A DNA stretch of 64,000 nt, from contig JAJEKV010000035.1 of assembly GCA_021234155.1 (NCBI GenBank), positions 14,600,676-14,664,675 of the forward strand, written 5' to 3'. Shown here piece after piece: positions 34,657-47,500 of the stretch. The position numbers and the translations under genes are program-made. The notes below the pieces were generated by a model. The model had not been told where the DNA came from and ran no database searches. It saw only the letters and a list, made by a program, of their open reading frames with translations. Source of the DNA: Isoetes taiwanensis. Its lineage: Eukaryota > Streptophyta > Lycopodiopsida > Isoetales > Isoetaceae. Every line of letters begins with the position of its first letter. The first letter of the stretch is position 1.

Positions 34657-36536
34657 TAGGAAGGTTTCCCCCGACAATGGACCACAAGCAGGGTTGTCCC
34701 CATTCACAAGGCGGGCGACCCACAATGTCCGGCCAATTACCGGACGATCATGGTCAGTTCAGTATTTGCCAAACTGTTGGCTGGCATTCTCGGCGGCGGT
34801 TGACCGGCTGAGCGAGAGGCGCAGATGTCGCGAGCCCTCACACAAGCGGGCTTTTAGACTCAGCCACTCAATGATTGACCATATCTTTACACTTGCGGGC
34901 CGGTGAAGGCGGCCCGAAACCATCGGCGAGGACTTGTATTCTTTGCTTTGTGAACTTTCTTGAAGGCATTGATCTGGTCCCTCGGGGAAAAGGCGTAGGC
35001 TAGGCTGCGTCAGCTGGGGGGCTGCCTTGCGGGGAGAATGCCATATATCTGGGATGTATGAGAGTTGTTTTGGCGGGATGCGGCCCTCTCACCAACACTT
35101 TTGGCCTCTACATTGACGGTTAGAGCCACGGCTGCGAGCATGTGGAGGGATAACATCACGACTTTTGCACCAGGTCATCTGCCCGGCTCATTTATCGCGG
35201 ACGATGTTGACCCGCCCCACACCCCAAAAGCTATGCGGTCTCATCACGGATCGCGTTAGACACATTACGCGGAACCTTGGACATGCTTGGCGTGAATCTG
35301 GCCAAGACTAGGGTGGTTCTCATATCCTCTTCCGCCACCCCCACCTCCTGCACTCACATATCGAGGGGCGGCTTTGTGGAGGTCGCCCACCTACAAGTAC
35401 CTAGGGGTGGAGTTCCCCTCCTGCTCACGAGGCGTCCATCAGCTTCTGCGGGTGTGGTGAAGCGCTTTATGCCATGCAGAACAACGATCACTGGGTAGAG
35501 CTCTATGATTGGGGCCATCGGTCCCCTGTTTTGGTATTGTTGGTGAGCTTTGTCATGCGAGGGTCGAGGTTTGGGGCCTGGTCGTCTCTTTGGCGACTTG
35601 GAATGACTTGGGCGGTCTGAAGGCATTTTTAGCACGGACACGCAGGGTGAAACCGGTCCCCTATCGATTCTCTTTGCGAGGCGGGTTCTTGCAGCCGGTG
35701 TGGCGACCCCTTGTGGCAATGGGCCCCCTTATTTGCTTTCGGGGAACTTTGTGGAGGGTAAGAGATCGATGGTTCGCCCGGATGGAGCGTCGCGAGAACC
35801 TGAATCGATGCGGTGGACACAGAGGCCGACCGTGACATCTTGCGGGGAATACACGGGCGCTTGCTTCCTTGGCAAGCTCTGGGACCCCGGCAGCTCTAGA
35901 GCAGGTCAAAATGGCCCATTACAAGGAGCACATCAACCCGCGTTGGCACTGGGGCCCAGCTCTACCTGCGTTCCCGGCTGCCCCCGAAAAAGTCGAGACT
36001 CATTGCCTCCATTCGCCGCGGTGCCCACCATCTCGCATCGAGGCGGCGGGTGGATTGGGGGAGCCCGCTAGGGCGGAGACTCTGTCGGTCTTTGTCAAAT
36101 GGGTGCCATTGAGGATGAGTCTCACACTTCGAGTTGCCGGGATTCGGTCGGATCGAGGGCGGATCGTTACCTTGTAATGCGGCGGACTTGCCCTACATTT
36201 GGCGATGAACACACCATCGATGCGTGCCTAAGTGTCGTACATTGGGGAGGTCTTGGATCTGCGAGCCCACCTTTGCCCCCGCCTGGCTGCTCGCTGATCA
36301 GGCACTATGGGTACGATACATGAGTGTATATATTTGTGTGTTTTTGCATTTCGTATATTGGAATAATTTGTCAGCAGGCTGATTGCTGCCACGGTTTTTC
36401 CCTCGAAAACCCTTCGGGGCGGGGTTTTTTTTAATCCGGGTAGTAATCCGCTTGCTGTGCTTTTGTATTGAGTCCCATAGACTGATTGGTCTCCGTGGAC
36501 GATAAAAATACCTTCCTTCCTTCCTTCCTTCCTTCC
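34657..36536 (+). mobile_element. LINE inserted in the kinase pseudogene
   Basis: 5'-truncated copy of the main LINE family. It starts in the reverse transcriptase (AAGGTTTCCCCCGACAATGG), passes the FIADDVDPPHTPKAM version of the RT box near 35195 (a corrupted YADDVDLLAHTPEAM), VNLAKTRVVLISSS near 35290 and MAHYKEHINP near 35910. It ends CTCCGTGGACGATAAAAAT followed by a (CCTT)n tail at 36510-36536. Many frame breaks, typically where the better-preserved copy at 31790-33955 has CTG or CAG. Confidence 0.85.
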
Positions 36537-36933
36537 AAGTGGTCAAGTGAATATTACAGAGTGTGCAATGGAGTACCATAACTTTGCGTTGTTGAATGAA
36601 ATAGTTGATGCACGTTTAAAGAGCCAACATAATCTATAGTCCTTGCTCAAGCTTGTAGATACAACTGAAAAATGATTGTCTGATGAAGGAATTGATAGGC
36701 CCTCCATTGGTGATATGCTTTGGAACTTGGAATGTGCAGTGTCAGTTAAATACAAAGCAGAGAATATGCCCCTTGAAGAGATTCCATCGTGTCCATCAAA
36801 ATCGACCTTACTATCATGTAGTAATAATGTTATAATTGAGAACAAGGGTGTCAGTGTGGTGCTCTCACAACATTTGCAAAAAGAAATGATGACTATGTTG
36901 TTATATAAGTTCACCAGTTTTAAGTTCAAATAA
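36537..36933 (+). pseudogene. CrRLK1L-type receptor kinase fragment (3' of the LINE insertion)
   Basis: Continues the kinase of 34386-34656: EWAMEYHNFALLNEIVDARL near 36565, in-frame stops at 36637 and 36673, then LSDEGIDRPSIGDMLWNLE near 36676. The G.DRPS..D.LWNLE motif is the kinase subdomain XI signature of CrRLK1L proteins. About 20 residues expected between the two halves are missing at the insertion. A copy is at 59105-59480. Confidence 0.75.
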
Positions 36934-39900
36934 AACTCTCTTTGTAAATTGAGAATGTATCAACCTCAACCACAGCTTAAAGTATTTTAAAAATATTCCT
37001 ACCTTAGACCTATCTAGTACACTTCTTTTAATTTAATTACCGTCATTTACTTAGCCATTTTAATATGCCTAATTTAACCTCAAAATACTTTGTTTTATTT
37101 GGCCCTTGTGATAGTTTTAGCTTGATCCTGCACAATCATAGCCCCTAATTTAAACTCAAGATATTTTATTTTATTTGTCCCTTGTGATAGTTTTAGTCTG
37201 ATCCTGCACAACCATAGCCCTTGGCGTGCCTTTTTGCTAGTTTTTTTTTTTTTTTTTTTTTTTTTTTAAGTGGCAATTTATGCTCAACCTTAAATAAACG
37301 AGATGGTAGCATATGATTTCTGTTACTTTTGGGACAAAAGAATGAAAATTCTGCAAATTATTTGTATGGAGTGGCATGGTGTTGAACACTTTCTCGGATG
37401 TTGTAGACATACACAGTACAATAGTTGGAGTTTATGGTTTCCAGTATAATGTTTTCCTTAATGAGTAAGCGCTTGTGATGCTCCCCGGACCTATACGATG
37501 CTCCCATCGTATAAATACGAGAAATTCCCCTCCCATGGCGACTCCATCACCACAGAAAGGCCCTCCGTCTGACTCGGACCACTTGTGTCCGGGTGAAGGA
37601 CAGGGAGGTGTAACTCGTCCCATGCCTTCTATGGGAATCCTATATAGCGGAAGCGTACATACATGTTAGCACCTGGCAACAATACAAATAAATAATATAC
37701 CACCACGAAGGGTGGCCCATCATCATCAATACGAATACAACAGAATATCAACATAACAAAGGAAATGCACCATAAATAAGGGCTCTACCCCAGGCTCAGA
37801 CTCATGGGGTTCGACTGACAGTCAAGACCTCCGGATAACAGCAGACAGAAGTATAACATGGCTTTGGCGTAGAACAATGGCTAAGGTAGTCCACTCCATC
37901 CGCCCCTCCTGTGCACACTTTGCAGATATAGGCTGAAACATGTTATGGCGTGATTGTAGCCCTTTAGAGACGTAATCCCATGGAATCACCCTATGAGACT
38001 ACTCGAGGTTACATCTCCCCAGTCCGATGAAGCAGGTAGAGAGGCATGCCCTCCCCGAGCATGACGGATCCCTGGGTGTGCTAGAGAATACGTGCCACAT
38101 CAGTGACCCCCGCATCTGTACCCGACTTACTCCCCTAAATCTAAAGGCCGGCTCACCTGCCCGTTCGAGTCCAGGGCATCTATATAGGCATGTCTCCTGC
38201 GATCCAGGGAGTGTCAGACCACACCCGGCCCCCTCAGTGACCGGCTATAAGCCTAACACACTATAGGAGTCTTGTAGCCGTTCTAGGCAAGACCCCACCC
38301 CGATTCACCATCATACTCATTATTTGGTGCTGAATCACATCATAGCATCCACAACCAGGTGCGCTCTTGTGCACAGGCCACATTTAATGGGATTTAGGGG
38401 GTTCTAACTAGGAGCATCTCTAGATGTAGATAGCCTTTAGGTCTCTACCCCCCTTAATCCAATACAACATAGGAGGAACAGAAATAGGAAACATCAATCA
38501 GATACAAACATCCATCATCCTCATAAATAGATCATAGAATAGAATTTAATCATCCATCTACTCAAATAAGGGTCAGAAGAATAAAACTAACCAGTATCAC
38601 AGCTATCTCTCTGGTTCTCCATCCTTTTGGCTGGAACCAAGGTGAGCAGCAGCTCCTGTTCCACCAATTTTTCCCAAATCGATTTGGGGCAATTTGGGTG
38701 TCCCAAATTAGCAAGCCTGCCTTGCCCAATCGATTTGGGCCAGGTGGCAACTCTATATTGGTCATCCTTAATTAATTGATATTTAGGCCTTTTTAATATT
38801 AAGTTAAACCGTAAATTTGAATTAGGGTTTAGGGTTAGGTTTCCACCTTAATATTTAATAAGTTAGCTAACCTTAGCTTATGAATAATTAATATGCCATA
38901 AACTTGCACGGTTTTTGTTTCGTATTTGGGTTGCAATGGTCTGGAGTAAGATTTTGGCTGTGTATTGTATCGGAAGTCGTATATTTTTGGGGTTTTGAGG
39001 AGCTTCTTGCCATTTAGATGTTTTGTGGGGAACGGGCATTGGCATGTCTGCAAATAGAATGGGGCCTCTTCACGTGACGGAGCTGGGCTGCGTGACAGCG
39101 AGATGGTTGTGGCGCAGGCATCGTTCAGCTTTGTGTTGGAAATCGGGCAGTATTCTAGCAAGCCCAAGAGCCCAAGCTGAGCAACGGGCTGCAACCCTGG
39201 TCGCTTCCCTTTGCAGTGCGAAAGGTGTGAATCTGCGCACCGTGGATCTGTTCTGCTCCCACTGAATCGATCTTTCAATCTTCTTGTTGTCCAACTGCCG
39301 AAGCCTTGCCAATAAAGGCGCCTGCTTCCGTCTGATGCTTCAATCTTAGATTTTTGCTTCCCTTCATCGATTCTTTGTGTAAACCTCCTCTCATCCGATT
39401 GCAGAAAGGGAACCCCTTTTTTAATACTCTTCTGTTACACGGAAGGCCTCGGCATCATCGCTGCTAGCTGTCAGCCTATTCCGGGCTCTTGATCTGATTG
39501 GAGGCATAGTTTTGTTCTTGTTTTTTTGAATGCAGGATTTAGAGATCTAGAACCGTTGGAAGATGTTGAAGCTTCTGTGATTACTCTGAAAAGTAAAGGG
39601 GTCTGGTGAGGCCTTAGCTTTGGCCTGGAGGTTCGAGTCCTCCAACCCTGGTTATGTGAATTTGCCGGCAGAGGATTGAGTGGTCCGGCAGCAGGCTCGT
39701 TCAACACAGTGTGCATTGGCACTATTGATTTTTTTTTTGTTTCTTGTGGTCAATCGACACCTTAGGAAGTTGCAAGTGTTTTTTTGTCCAAAAAGATGCT
39801 GACCGCTGATTTCGTATGATGCCCGGCATATGCTCGAGATCTACGGTCAGCATTCCATCTTACAAGTGAAACCCATAATACTTGGAAAAAACATATGCTT

Positions 39901-39970
39901 GGATTATTTATAGTGACGTATCATGTATTTATACCAAAAAGGCATATAAATACGTGGAACCTCACATTGT
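36934..39970. other. Non-coding part of the duplicated segment, possible LTR remains
   Basis: No gene seen. It contains a 26-base poly(T) tract (37242-37267). At 37480-38450 GC-richer sequence with ATGTTAGCACCTGGCAACAAT looks like part of an LTR retrotransposon on the - strand, but no coding domain accompanies it. A T-arm-like GGAGGTTCGAGTCCTCC lies at about 39629-39645 (5-bp stem, 7-base loop) without an A-box that I can place. Confidence 0.4.
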
Positions 39971-40125
39971 CCTGACAGTAATACGCTTGCTGCTCTCTTT
40001 TTGTTTGGGTCCCATAGGCCAATTGGTCTCCGTGGACGATAAAAAATCTATTCTATTCTATTCTATTCTATTCTATTCTATTCTATTCTATTCTATTCTA
40101 TTCTATTCTATTCTATTCTATTCTT
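39971..40125 (+). mobile_element. LINE 3' end with (TTCTA)n tail, strongly 5' truncated
   Basis: About 75 bases of the LINE 3' end (AGTAATACGCTTGCTGCTCT, then GGTCTCCGTGGACGATAAAA) followed by about 15 units of TTCTA at 40048-40124. Present at the same place in the second copy (62504-62658). Confidence 0.9.
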
Positions 40126-43100
40126 AAAATGATGCTATCCTTAGCATTTAGACAAGTCTACAAGAACTATGGTTTATGCCGTGGCAATACATCACCTATG
40201 ATAAAGAAAGTCTCCCCTCCTTAAAGAAGGCAACACAGGATCGAAGGGTGCGGGATAGTTTGAGCAATTTTTGTTTTTGCATAGAAAACAGAGCAAAGAT
40301 TTAGAGATTCTAATACTTGATGAAATCCCCGTGGAAAACCTAATTCGACCTCACGTGCTTGAACCCGCTCTTCACTACCATATAGATATGAATACCTCTG
40401 TATACATTCATCTTGCATCTTTTCAAGGGCATTTGCCAAAGCAAACCTGAATGCGAATCCACCTCCTCAAAGAGCCATATAGTAAGACTATCTAATATTC
40501 TGATCATGGCTCTCGGATTTGATGGTCATACTTGGAAAGAATCCTAATCAGATTATCAGGATAAAAACTGTATTATCTCTCATCTTAAGGGATTTGGTGA
40601 ATTGTGTAGAATCTTAAGGGCATTTGAGTAATTAAGGTACATCTTAAGGGCGTTTGAACAATTTTCAATAATGCAAAATACTATTGACCAAGGGCATTAC
40701 AAAAATTTACGAAAACTCAGGGGTATGTCATGAAGTTTGTCAAAACATAAAGGTATTTTGTAGTTTTTCCCATTATTTTAATGTCCACCCAGGCCATAAC
40801 ACAAAGGATGATGAAATGAGTGCATAATAGAAGGTTATCTTTGGAAGAATTGCCCACCTTGATTGTCCTCTTGTGCTTTTACATAAGCGATAGAGTGTTG
40901 ATCAAGTGTTGATCAAAATTTTGTAATCTTAGCGAGAATCTTGTATCTTTGCATTAGTTAGAGAGTGGGCCTCCGGAGTCCTCAACTTTACTAGGTTTAG
41001 AAATGGAATGGAAGCTACAAAGCTAGGGAGGAAAGGAGACAAAGGATCTGACTTCCCAACCTCCCTTGGACAAAGGTAATAAAGTTAGTCTTCAAGCTCC
41101 TTGAACAAATGTAATAAAGTTAGTCTTCATTGTTTCCGAAGTAAGATGAGAAAATCTAGGAAGAACCATTTGGTCGGTACTTTCCCCTTCTTTTCATGCA
41201 TTTAAAGGGGTGTTAGATCTCAATCTCTGACAATCTCTTTCCATTTGGATCCATTGGATAGCCAAACTATAGAGCTCATTTTGGGTAAGCTTATCCACCT
41301 TTCGGAGAGGGTAGAGGCCTAAGCTTGAGAGTATAGGTAGTGAGGGATGGCACGTACATATGATTCTCATTAATGATAAGGATTCCTTTTTTATTTCGAT
41401 TTTGGATAAAAAACCATGATTTTGTTTTATTTGAAATTATTCCATCATTTGAAATTTACAAATAGTAGCTTGATTCAATTTTCAACAATATGGGATTGCA
41501 TGTAAATACTTTTGGTATCGGCATGAATTCTAACATGTCTCAAAATTTACAAGTTAACATAGTTAATCACAAGCCCGATTATTTTACATAGTGATGAATG
41601 CTAACTCAACATATTTATATATATGACAATGAGAGTTAGATACTCATACGAAAGTAAGATTACAATGGCTGCGAATACAATGAAAAATAAGATGCACTAA
41701 AAATAGGATTACAATGAAAGTAAGATTCACATCATAAGATACTATTTTTGCTTGTTCGGCTATCTTTTCTAGTGACTTGAGAACTTTATCCTTCCGCGAG
41801 GAGATTGGGTATTCATGTACCCCTTTCTTGGATTACCTTGCCCTTTTGGGGTCTATAACATTAGCCAGGTTTTATTTCACCCCATTGGGGTGAGACCACT
41901 GCATCGCCGCTACATTGCTTATTAAAACAATCTTTATGGCTCGCTTTGATGTGACCCCTTTTCACTTAATGGGAAAAAGCCACCATTCCATATGCACCTT
42001 GTTTTTTTTGTTAAGGGTTATTAGCTTCCCTACAAAGCGGCTCGGGAAATGGTATATCCTAACCAAATAGGATAAATATCTTCATCGATAGCGACAATTA
42101 AATAGTAGCCATCCTTCAAATCCATCTTAGGATCATATGGATCAAGTCCATAATACTTAGGGCGCTCCTTTCTAAGGTCAACATAGTGCTCTTCTTCTCT
42201 TCCATCTCTCTTGAACTCATCTGTCATGAGTGGATCGGTGATGATCGAGGGTTAAGTGACCATGATTAGAGCCTCCATCGACTTTAGAGATAGTAACCCT
42301 CTCGAAGGAAACTCACTTTGCTTGTGTCCAAACTCCCCAAAAGTATATGAACTTCATTCAATAATTTACAATTGCTTCATTGCAGCTCTCCTCTCTAGTC
42401 TTTATGTGTTTATCTAACGAAGGATTTCTCCTAGTACTTTATATATTCCATTATCCCTTCCATGGTATACAGTCCTTCACTTCCTCCTAATGGTTTCATA
42501 GCCTTAGGCTCTCGGAAGTCGGGCACCATTGGTTCACTGTCACATTCTCTTTCCAAATCAATGTATCCTTATCTTAGGTTTCCACCCACGGGATCTCTAG
42601 CCCTCATCTTATAGTTTATACTGCATTATTGGCTTTCCATTTTTTCATCCAAAACCTAAATTGCAGTAAGGAGCACTATGCCTAATAAAGGTCTTCGAGG
42701 CATAAAGCCTCTATGAACTCTTTTAGTGGGGACTTCTTATATCAATGAATCAATAAGAAGAGGTGAAAGGAAATCTTGCTTAAATAGCTCTAAAAGCCTG
42801 AGATAGGTGGTGACATCTCTTTTACTGCAATTTGATTCTATAATGCCCCTGAAACATTGCATCAATGTCTTAGTGAGTATGGCAAGGCATCAAAGTAACC
42901 AATATATACCATTTCAAATACTCCAAGATATGACAGAGTATGCAAACAAGTATCTATTTTTATTGGATAACACAATTGTCAAGTTTCAAGAGTAGCTTCT
43001 TGGAGTGCGTCGACACATTGTGAAAAGAATCTATAAAGCGATTGTTGGGGCAGTCACAATCTCCCCTCGATGGCTTGCATAGTCTTCACTACGATTGTTA

Positions 43101-44229
43101 GCATCTTTCTTAGTCACGAACCTTTCCTTCCTCTTCTTCCCTCTTCTTCCTCTTCTTCCTCTTCAAGAAGTTGTAGGCCCTTCAAAGCTGGTATGGAAAC
43201 ATCCATATGATATGGATAGAATGTCATTTTACATCCACCACCTTATTATTTTCTCCAAGCTCGATTCTTTGAAGCGTCATTTTCTATTATCTCAACGAAG
43301 TCCACTAGCGAGCAAGGGGGCGGCAACTCGCTCATTATTGATATTGTGCAAGCATACTTGAGTGTTTGTCCTTTAACAGAGTTACTGAGCTGTATTGAAG
43401 AAATAGAGACTCCCCACAAAGTCATCCGCGAATAACACGATAAAATTAGTAGTAGTGCATAGGATCCCATAGTATAAGCACACCTTCACGATAATTCTTC
43501 TATTGCTGCCCGATGGTCGCGAGTTCCTTACTCATCCTTCCATGATAATCTGAAACCACTATTCTTCTTTCCTCATTAGCACCGGCTTTGGCATCGATTT
43601 TATTTTGAATATCTCTTAGTCTAAATTTGGGCAAAGAAATTTGTTAAATTCTAGAGCTAATCTTTGGAAAATGCACGAAGCAGGCTCTGCTCATGATGAC
43701 AAATGCGGACGAATAGACTAGATTATATTGTACAAAGGGCGGTAATTGGTGAACTGCATCACTTTGCTACTACTCTTGCGAATAGCTTCTATGAAGCTCT
43801 CTTTTACAAAAGTTGTGGATTAAAACAAATGTTTATACAATTTGTCAACTCAAATATACATTTTTGTTCTTTTTTCTTCTAGCGTAAAGTCAGTTGCATA
43901 GAGCAAGCATGTCTAAAAGTGTTTTTATAGAAAACCATATTAAGTTCTCGCTAAGTCGTAAACTCGGTTGTTAAAATTCATCTTAAAGATTAGATTTAAT
44001 GTACATATTAGATTTAGTTAATTGTTAATTAACAAAAAAACTACTACATAGTACATACATGTCAGTACACTATACTGATGATATAGCACTATAATTGGTA
44101 GAAAATACAAACAATGATTTCCTAGTGATATATATAGATAATGAGGGGTGTGGATTTGCGTTGAGAGATAGCTTTTGGCATTTCAAACTCTGAGACAAAT
44201 ATTACAAATGCACAATATTAAAAAGTTGG
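40126..44229. other. AT-rich DNA, no supported gene
   Basis: The first 1.3 kb belongs to the duplicated segment. The rest is AT-rich. On the - strand 42030-42227 reads a protein-like stretch (DEFKRDGREEEHYVDLRKER, then DGYYLIVAIDEDIYPIWLG), with further broken protein-like sequence down to about 41760. It may be a decayed TE protein; I do not recognise the family. Confidence 0.4.
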
Positions 44230-44570
44230 GATGTCATTTCTAATCAAGTTCTTGGATCGCAGAGCGATTTTTATTCAACAAAGGGAAAAACCATGTGATT
44301 ACAAAAGGAGAGGATCATTCTTTCACCAAGCGGGTTCATCATGGCGGTGGCCGCGGTCCACTCTCTTGGCTACATAAACACCATGCTACCGGAACCCGCG
44401 AAGGTGGATGACAACCTTATATGTATCGGGGATAACTTCTAGCGAGGAGGCTATTTCACGCAGCCAAGGATGGGAGTTCCAGCCCCTCTGCGGGGCATCC
44501 TATAAATCTGGAGATAGTTCATGGAGCAAATGATAGAATGATAGATCGACAATATGATTAGCATAGGGCG
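44230..44570 (-). repeat. LTR-like sequence (possible solo LTR end)
   Basis: On the - strand a GC-richer block (TGGACCGCGGCCACCGCC) is followed by TTGTAATCACATGG, a pyrimidine-rich run, GAATAAAAATCGC and CTGCGATCCAAG. A polyadenylation-type AATAAA close to the end is the usual layout of an LTR R/U5 region. There is no matching second copy in the window and no coding region attached, so this remains tentative. Confidence 0.3.
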
Positions 44571-47500
44571 TGATTAGATTGCGGGACTAATGCCTTTGCC
44601 AGGTGAGGGAACTCATATTTATAGCATAGGCGATACAATAGCTGACATTATTGTAGACATGCAGTATGTATGTGAGTAGCCCTCTAAAGGGTGACACATG
44701 TGAGGGAAATATGCCTACGGTGGCTACAATGAGAGCAACATTGCTACAATAAAATTTGATACATACCTCTACGAGTAGTGTTGTTGGCAAGCGAAAATCT
44801 AGTGATTCTTCAAAGGTTTTACGCTCCCTGCATATGGTCTTTGTAATGGATGAGTGGCAGCAGCGATCTGTCAATCTAATTCTAATATAATCAGGTCCCA
44901 GGGCACTCCATGACCTGTTGTATTTGAATGTTATCAATATTACTTACACGCCAATTACATCTTTCTTGTTTTTACGCTAATAAAACATGCTTCTCAATGA
45001 AAATTTCATTTTACTGTTTGTTTGGTTGCTCATCTCTTGACCTGCAAAGCACGTGTGTTGCTATTTGGCCTCAATCCACTCACTTGATAGAAGAATTACG
45101 AGATATGGTAGCCTTCAACGACTTCCTTCTTGGCTGACATCCCAAGTGGAATGAAAAATCGCGTAATGAAAACACAATTCTTGTGTTCTTTTGAAGCCCT
45201 TGAGGAGAAAGCATAAATTCCATGATCCAATGCTTGTGAGGGGAATATATAAATGGCAGGCATGTTTAAAGAGACAATTAGTTAAGGCTAATGATTAAAA
45301 GTAGTTGGGGAAAGGGATAGTCCGCGGAAGTAGGGCTAAAAGTTTTTTAAATTTTGAAATTTGAGGGGGCAGGGGGATTAAATTTTTCTATTTTCTTAAA
45401 AGTAATAAAGGGTATTATATGGTCTTAATGGCCAGCGTCTTTCATTAGAATACCGACCCGTGTAACAATCACGGGTTTTCTAATTCCCATGAATTTGAAT
45501 CCCATTTTCATTCTAATTTCTTAGAGAAAGTTTTTACTTGGCTGCCTTCTAATAGAGCATTTTTCTTGACGTCTCTCAATTGGTAGAATTTCACCGGTAT
45601 TACCTTCATTTTGAGGTACCTTACTTCGTTTTCAGCCTGTTTACAACATGAGTAATAAAGCGTACCGAGCTTCTCGGTACGCAGAAAAGCGAGCAATTCC
45701 AGTTCAAGAGCTTTATAGACCTGGCTATGGCAACTAAAAGGTTAGTATGTTCACGTTTAGAAACTCTGTGACTCTGTTTTAATAGGTTTTAGAAACTTTA
45801 CGTGCTTAATTATTATTGATAGGTTTAGAAACCTGTGACTCTGTGATTGACTCTTTAACTTCTGCAACTCGATTTCATTAAGATTATCTCCTTAACTTTG
45901 TCTTCATTGAGTATATACGTTACTCATCTCTGCTTCTTAGTTGTCTTCTTTTTTGCTTGGTCATGTAATGTACTCAATTTCAATTTCAAGTTCTTTGTTT
46001 ATTTTTGTGTTTAGGGTTTTACTTGCTATGTCATTTATATTTCATATGGTGGATTACGTATTTATAATTCCTATTATCTTAATCTTCAATTATATTCATC
46101 TAAGATGAAGTGTGTTATGCTTCCTATATTACATGATTTTATGTTTATAGAAGCATAGTCTCTTTAATGTTTTTTTCTATGTTAAGCCTTATATTGCAGG
46201 TGCCCACCGGTCTATAGACTTCACAAAAGAATTGCCTCTGGCAAATCTTTCAATGTTAAGCCTTACTGTGGAGTGCCCATAGGATTGGCGGTAAGCGTCA
46301 ATCAAAGATCTAAACTTAAGATACTAAGAGATGGAATCTAGGATTGTCGCTGAGTGTGATACAAGCGAATCTTGAGAAAGCGTAACATAAGACAACACGG
46401 GGAAGACATTAGACACTTCCATCTTATATGAATATACATTATAAGGATATATAGCTTATTATACCAAAAGTTGAATCATGCGAAACATTTAAATGGTCTA
46501 TATAGATCCATTAGCCTGCCAATCTTTCTGATTGGCATAACCGCAGAATAAAAGACAACCCTACATACATGATACTAAGAGTGATGGAATCTTGCCCTCA
46601 TAACCAGAAATCTTTTTATAGACTAGTTAAAATTAAGGAAGTTCATACTTAACATGTAAGCATCAAGCAGCAGCGTTGGTGCATGTTGCTAACTTACTAA
46701 ACACAATCCTTCAACAATGGCTAACTTGGATGTTGTTTTACAGCTACCAAGAGATCACTAGTTACATTAACCTGAGTGCACCCTCAAAGAAACTTAAGAA
46801 GGACCCCAAGGTAGTACAAGAAGCTGGGAGATAGGTCGGACTCTTGACATCAAGCCAATTGGCTGAGAGTCATAACATGTGAAGGCTAAATCAAGCCTTG
46901 CGAGCAGGTTTTACGAGGGTCTGAATGGTATGTTTTTGTGGCAGAGGCGAGGCTCAAAGTATGATGTGGTTACGCATTGATGGAGAACAAAAGGAAATCT
47001 TGGCATTTAAAAAGTAGGGTTGGTCCTTTCATGCGAGGAGCTTGATGACCAGATTTGTGTCTTCATAATAGAAGACCATAAGAAAAATTTCAGCATTTCC
47101 AAATGCAATGTAGGTATAGATGGTCGGGGAAGAGATAAAGACAACTGACGGTGTTACAAAGTATGGCTAGCCCCTTCCAGGCTGACACCATACAGTTCCT
47201 TAAATATGTGAAGGTGTATCGCCGGTTCGAAGAAGTTTGCGAGAAGAAACCATCTTCAAGTTACTACATATCGGTTTTAGGTGGTAGTGTGATGCGCGAA
47301 TTGAAACTTTGGCCCTAGTATCTTTTCAAAGGCGGTGAAGGAAACAAATGGTGAAAAAAAATTGCAAGCTAAACTTGATTCAAAGATACAGCAGTGAGTC
47401 GAGAAAGGTTTGAATGAGGTTTCATTAATTAATGAAAAAAGGTAATGCTTTCTTCAAACAAATTGATTTACAAGCTCATCTTCCTCAGTCTTCAACCTTG

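Larger units (their letters stand above)
35051..41467 (+). repeat. Large duplicated segment, copy 1
   Basis: Starts at GGGATGTATGAGAGTTG inside the LINE and continues through the kinase tail, a poly(T) tract (about 37242-37267), an LTR-like stretch and a LINE 3' end, matching 57466-64000 almost throughout. AT-rich parts are nearly identical between copies; differences cluster at CAG/CTG sites. The second copy runs out of the window, so the true length is unknown. Confidence 0.95.

Noticed and set aside
39629-39645. T-arm-like stem as a tRNA gene or second SINE
   Set aside because: A perfect 5-bp stem and 7-base loop, but no A-box at the right distance and no tail; present in the duplicate only because of the segment duplication.
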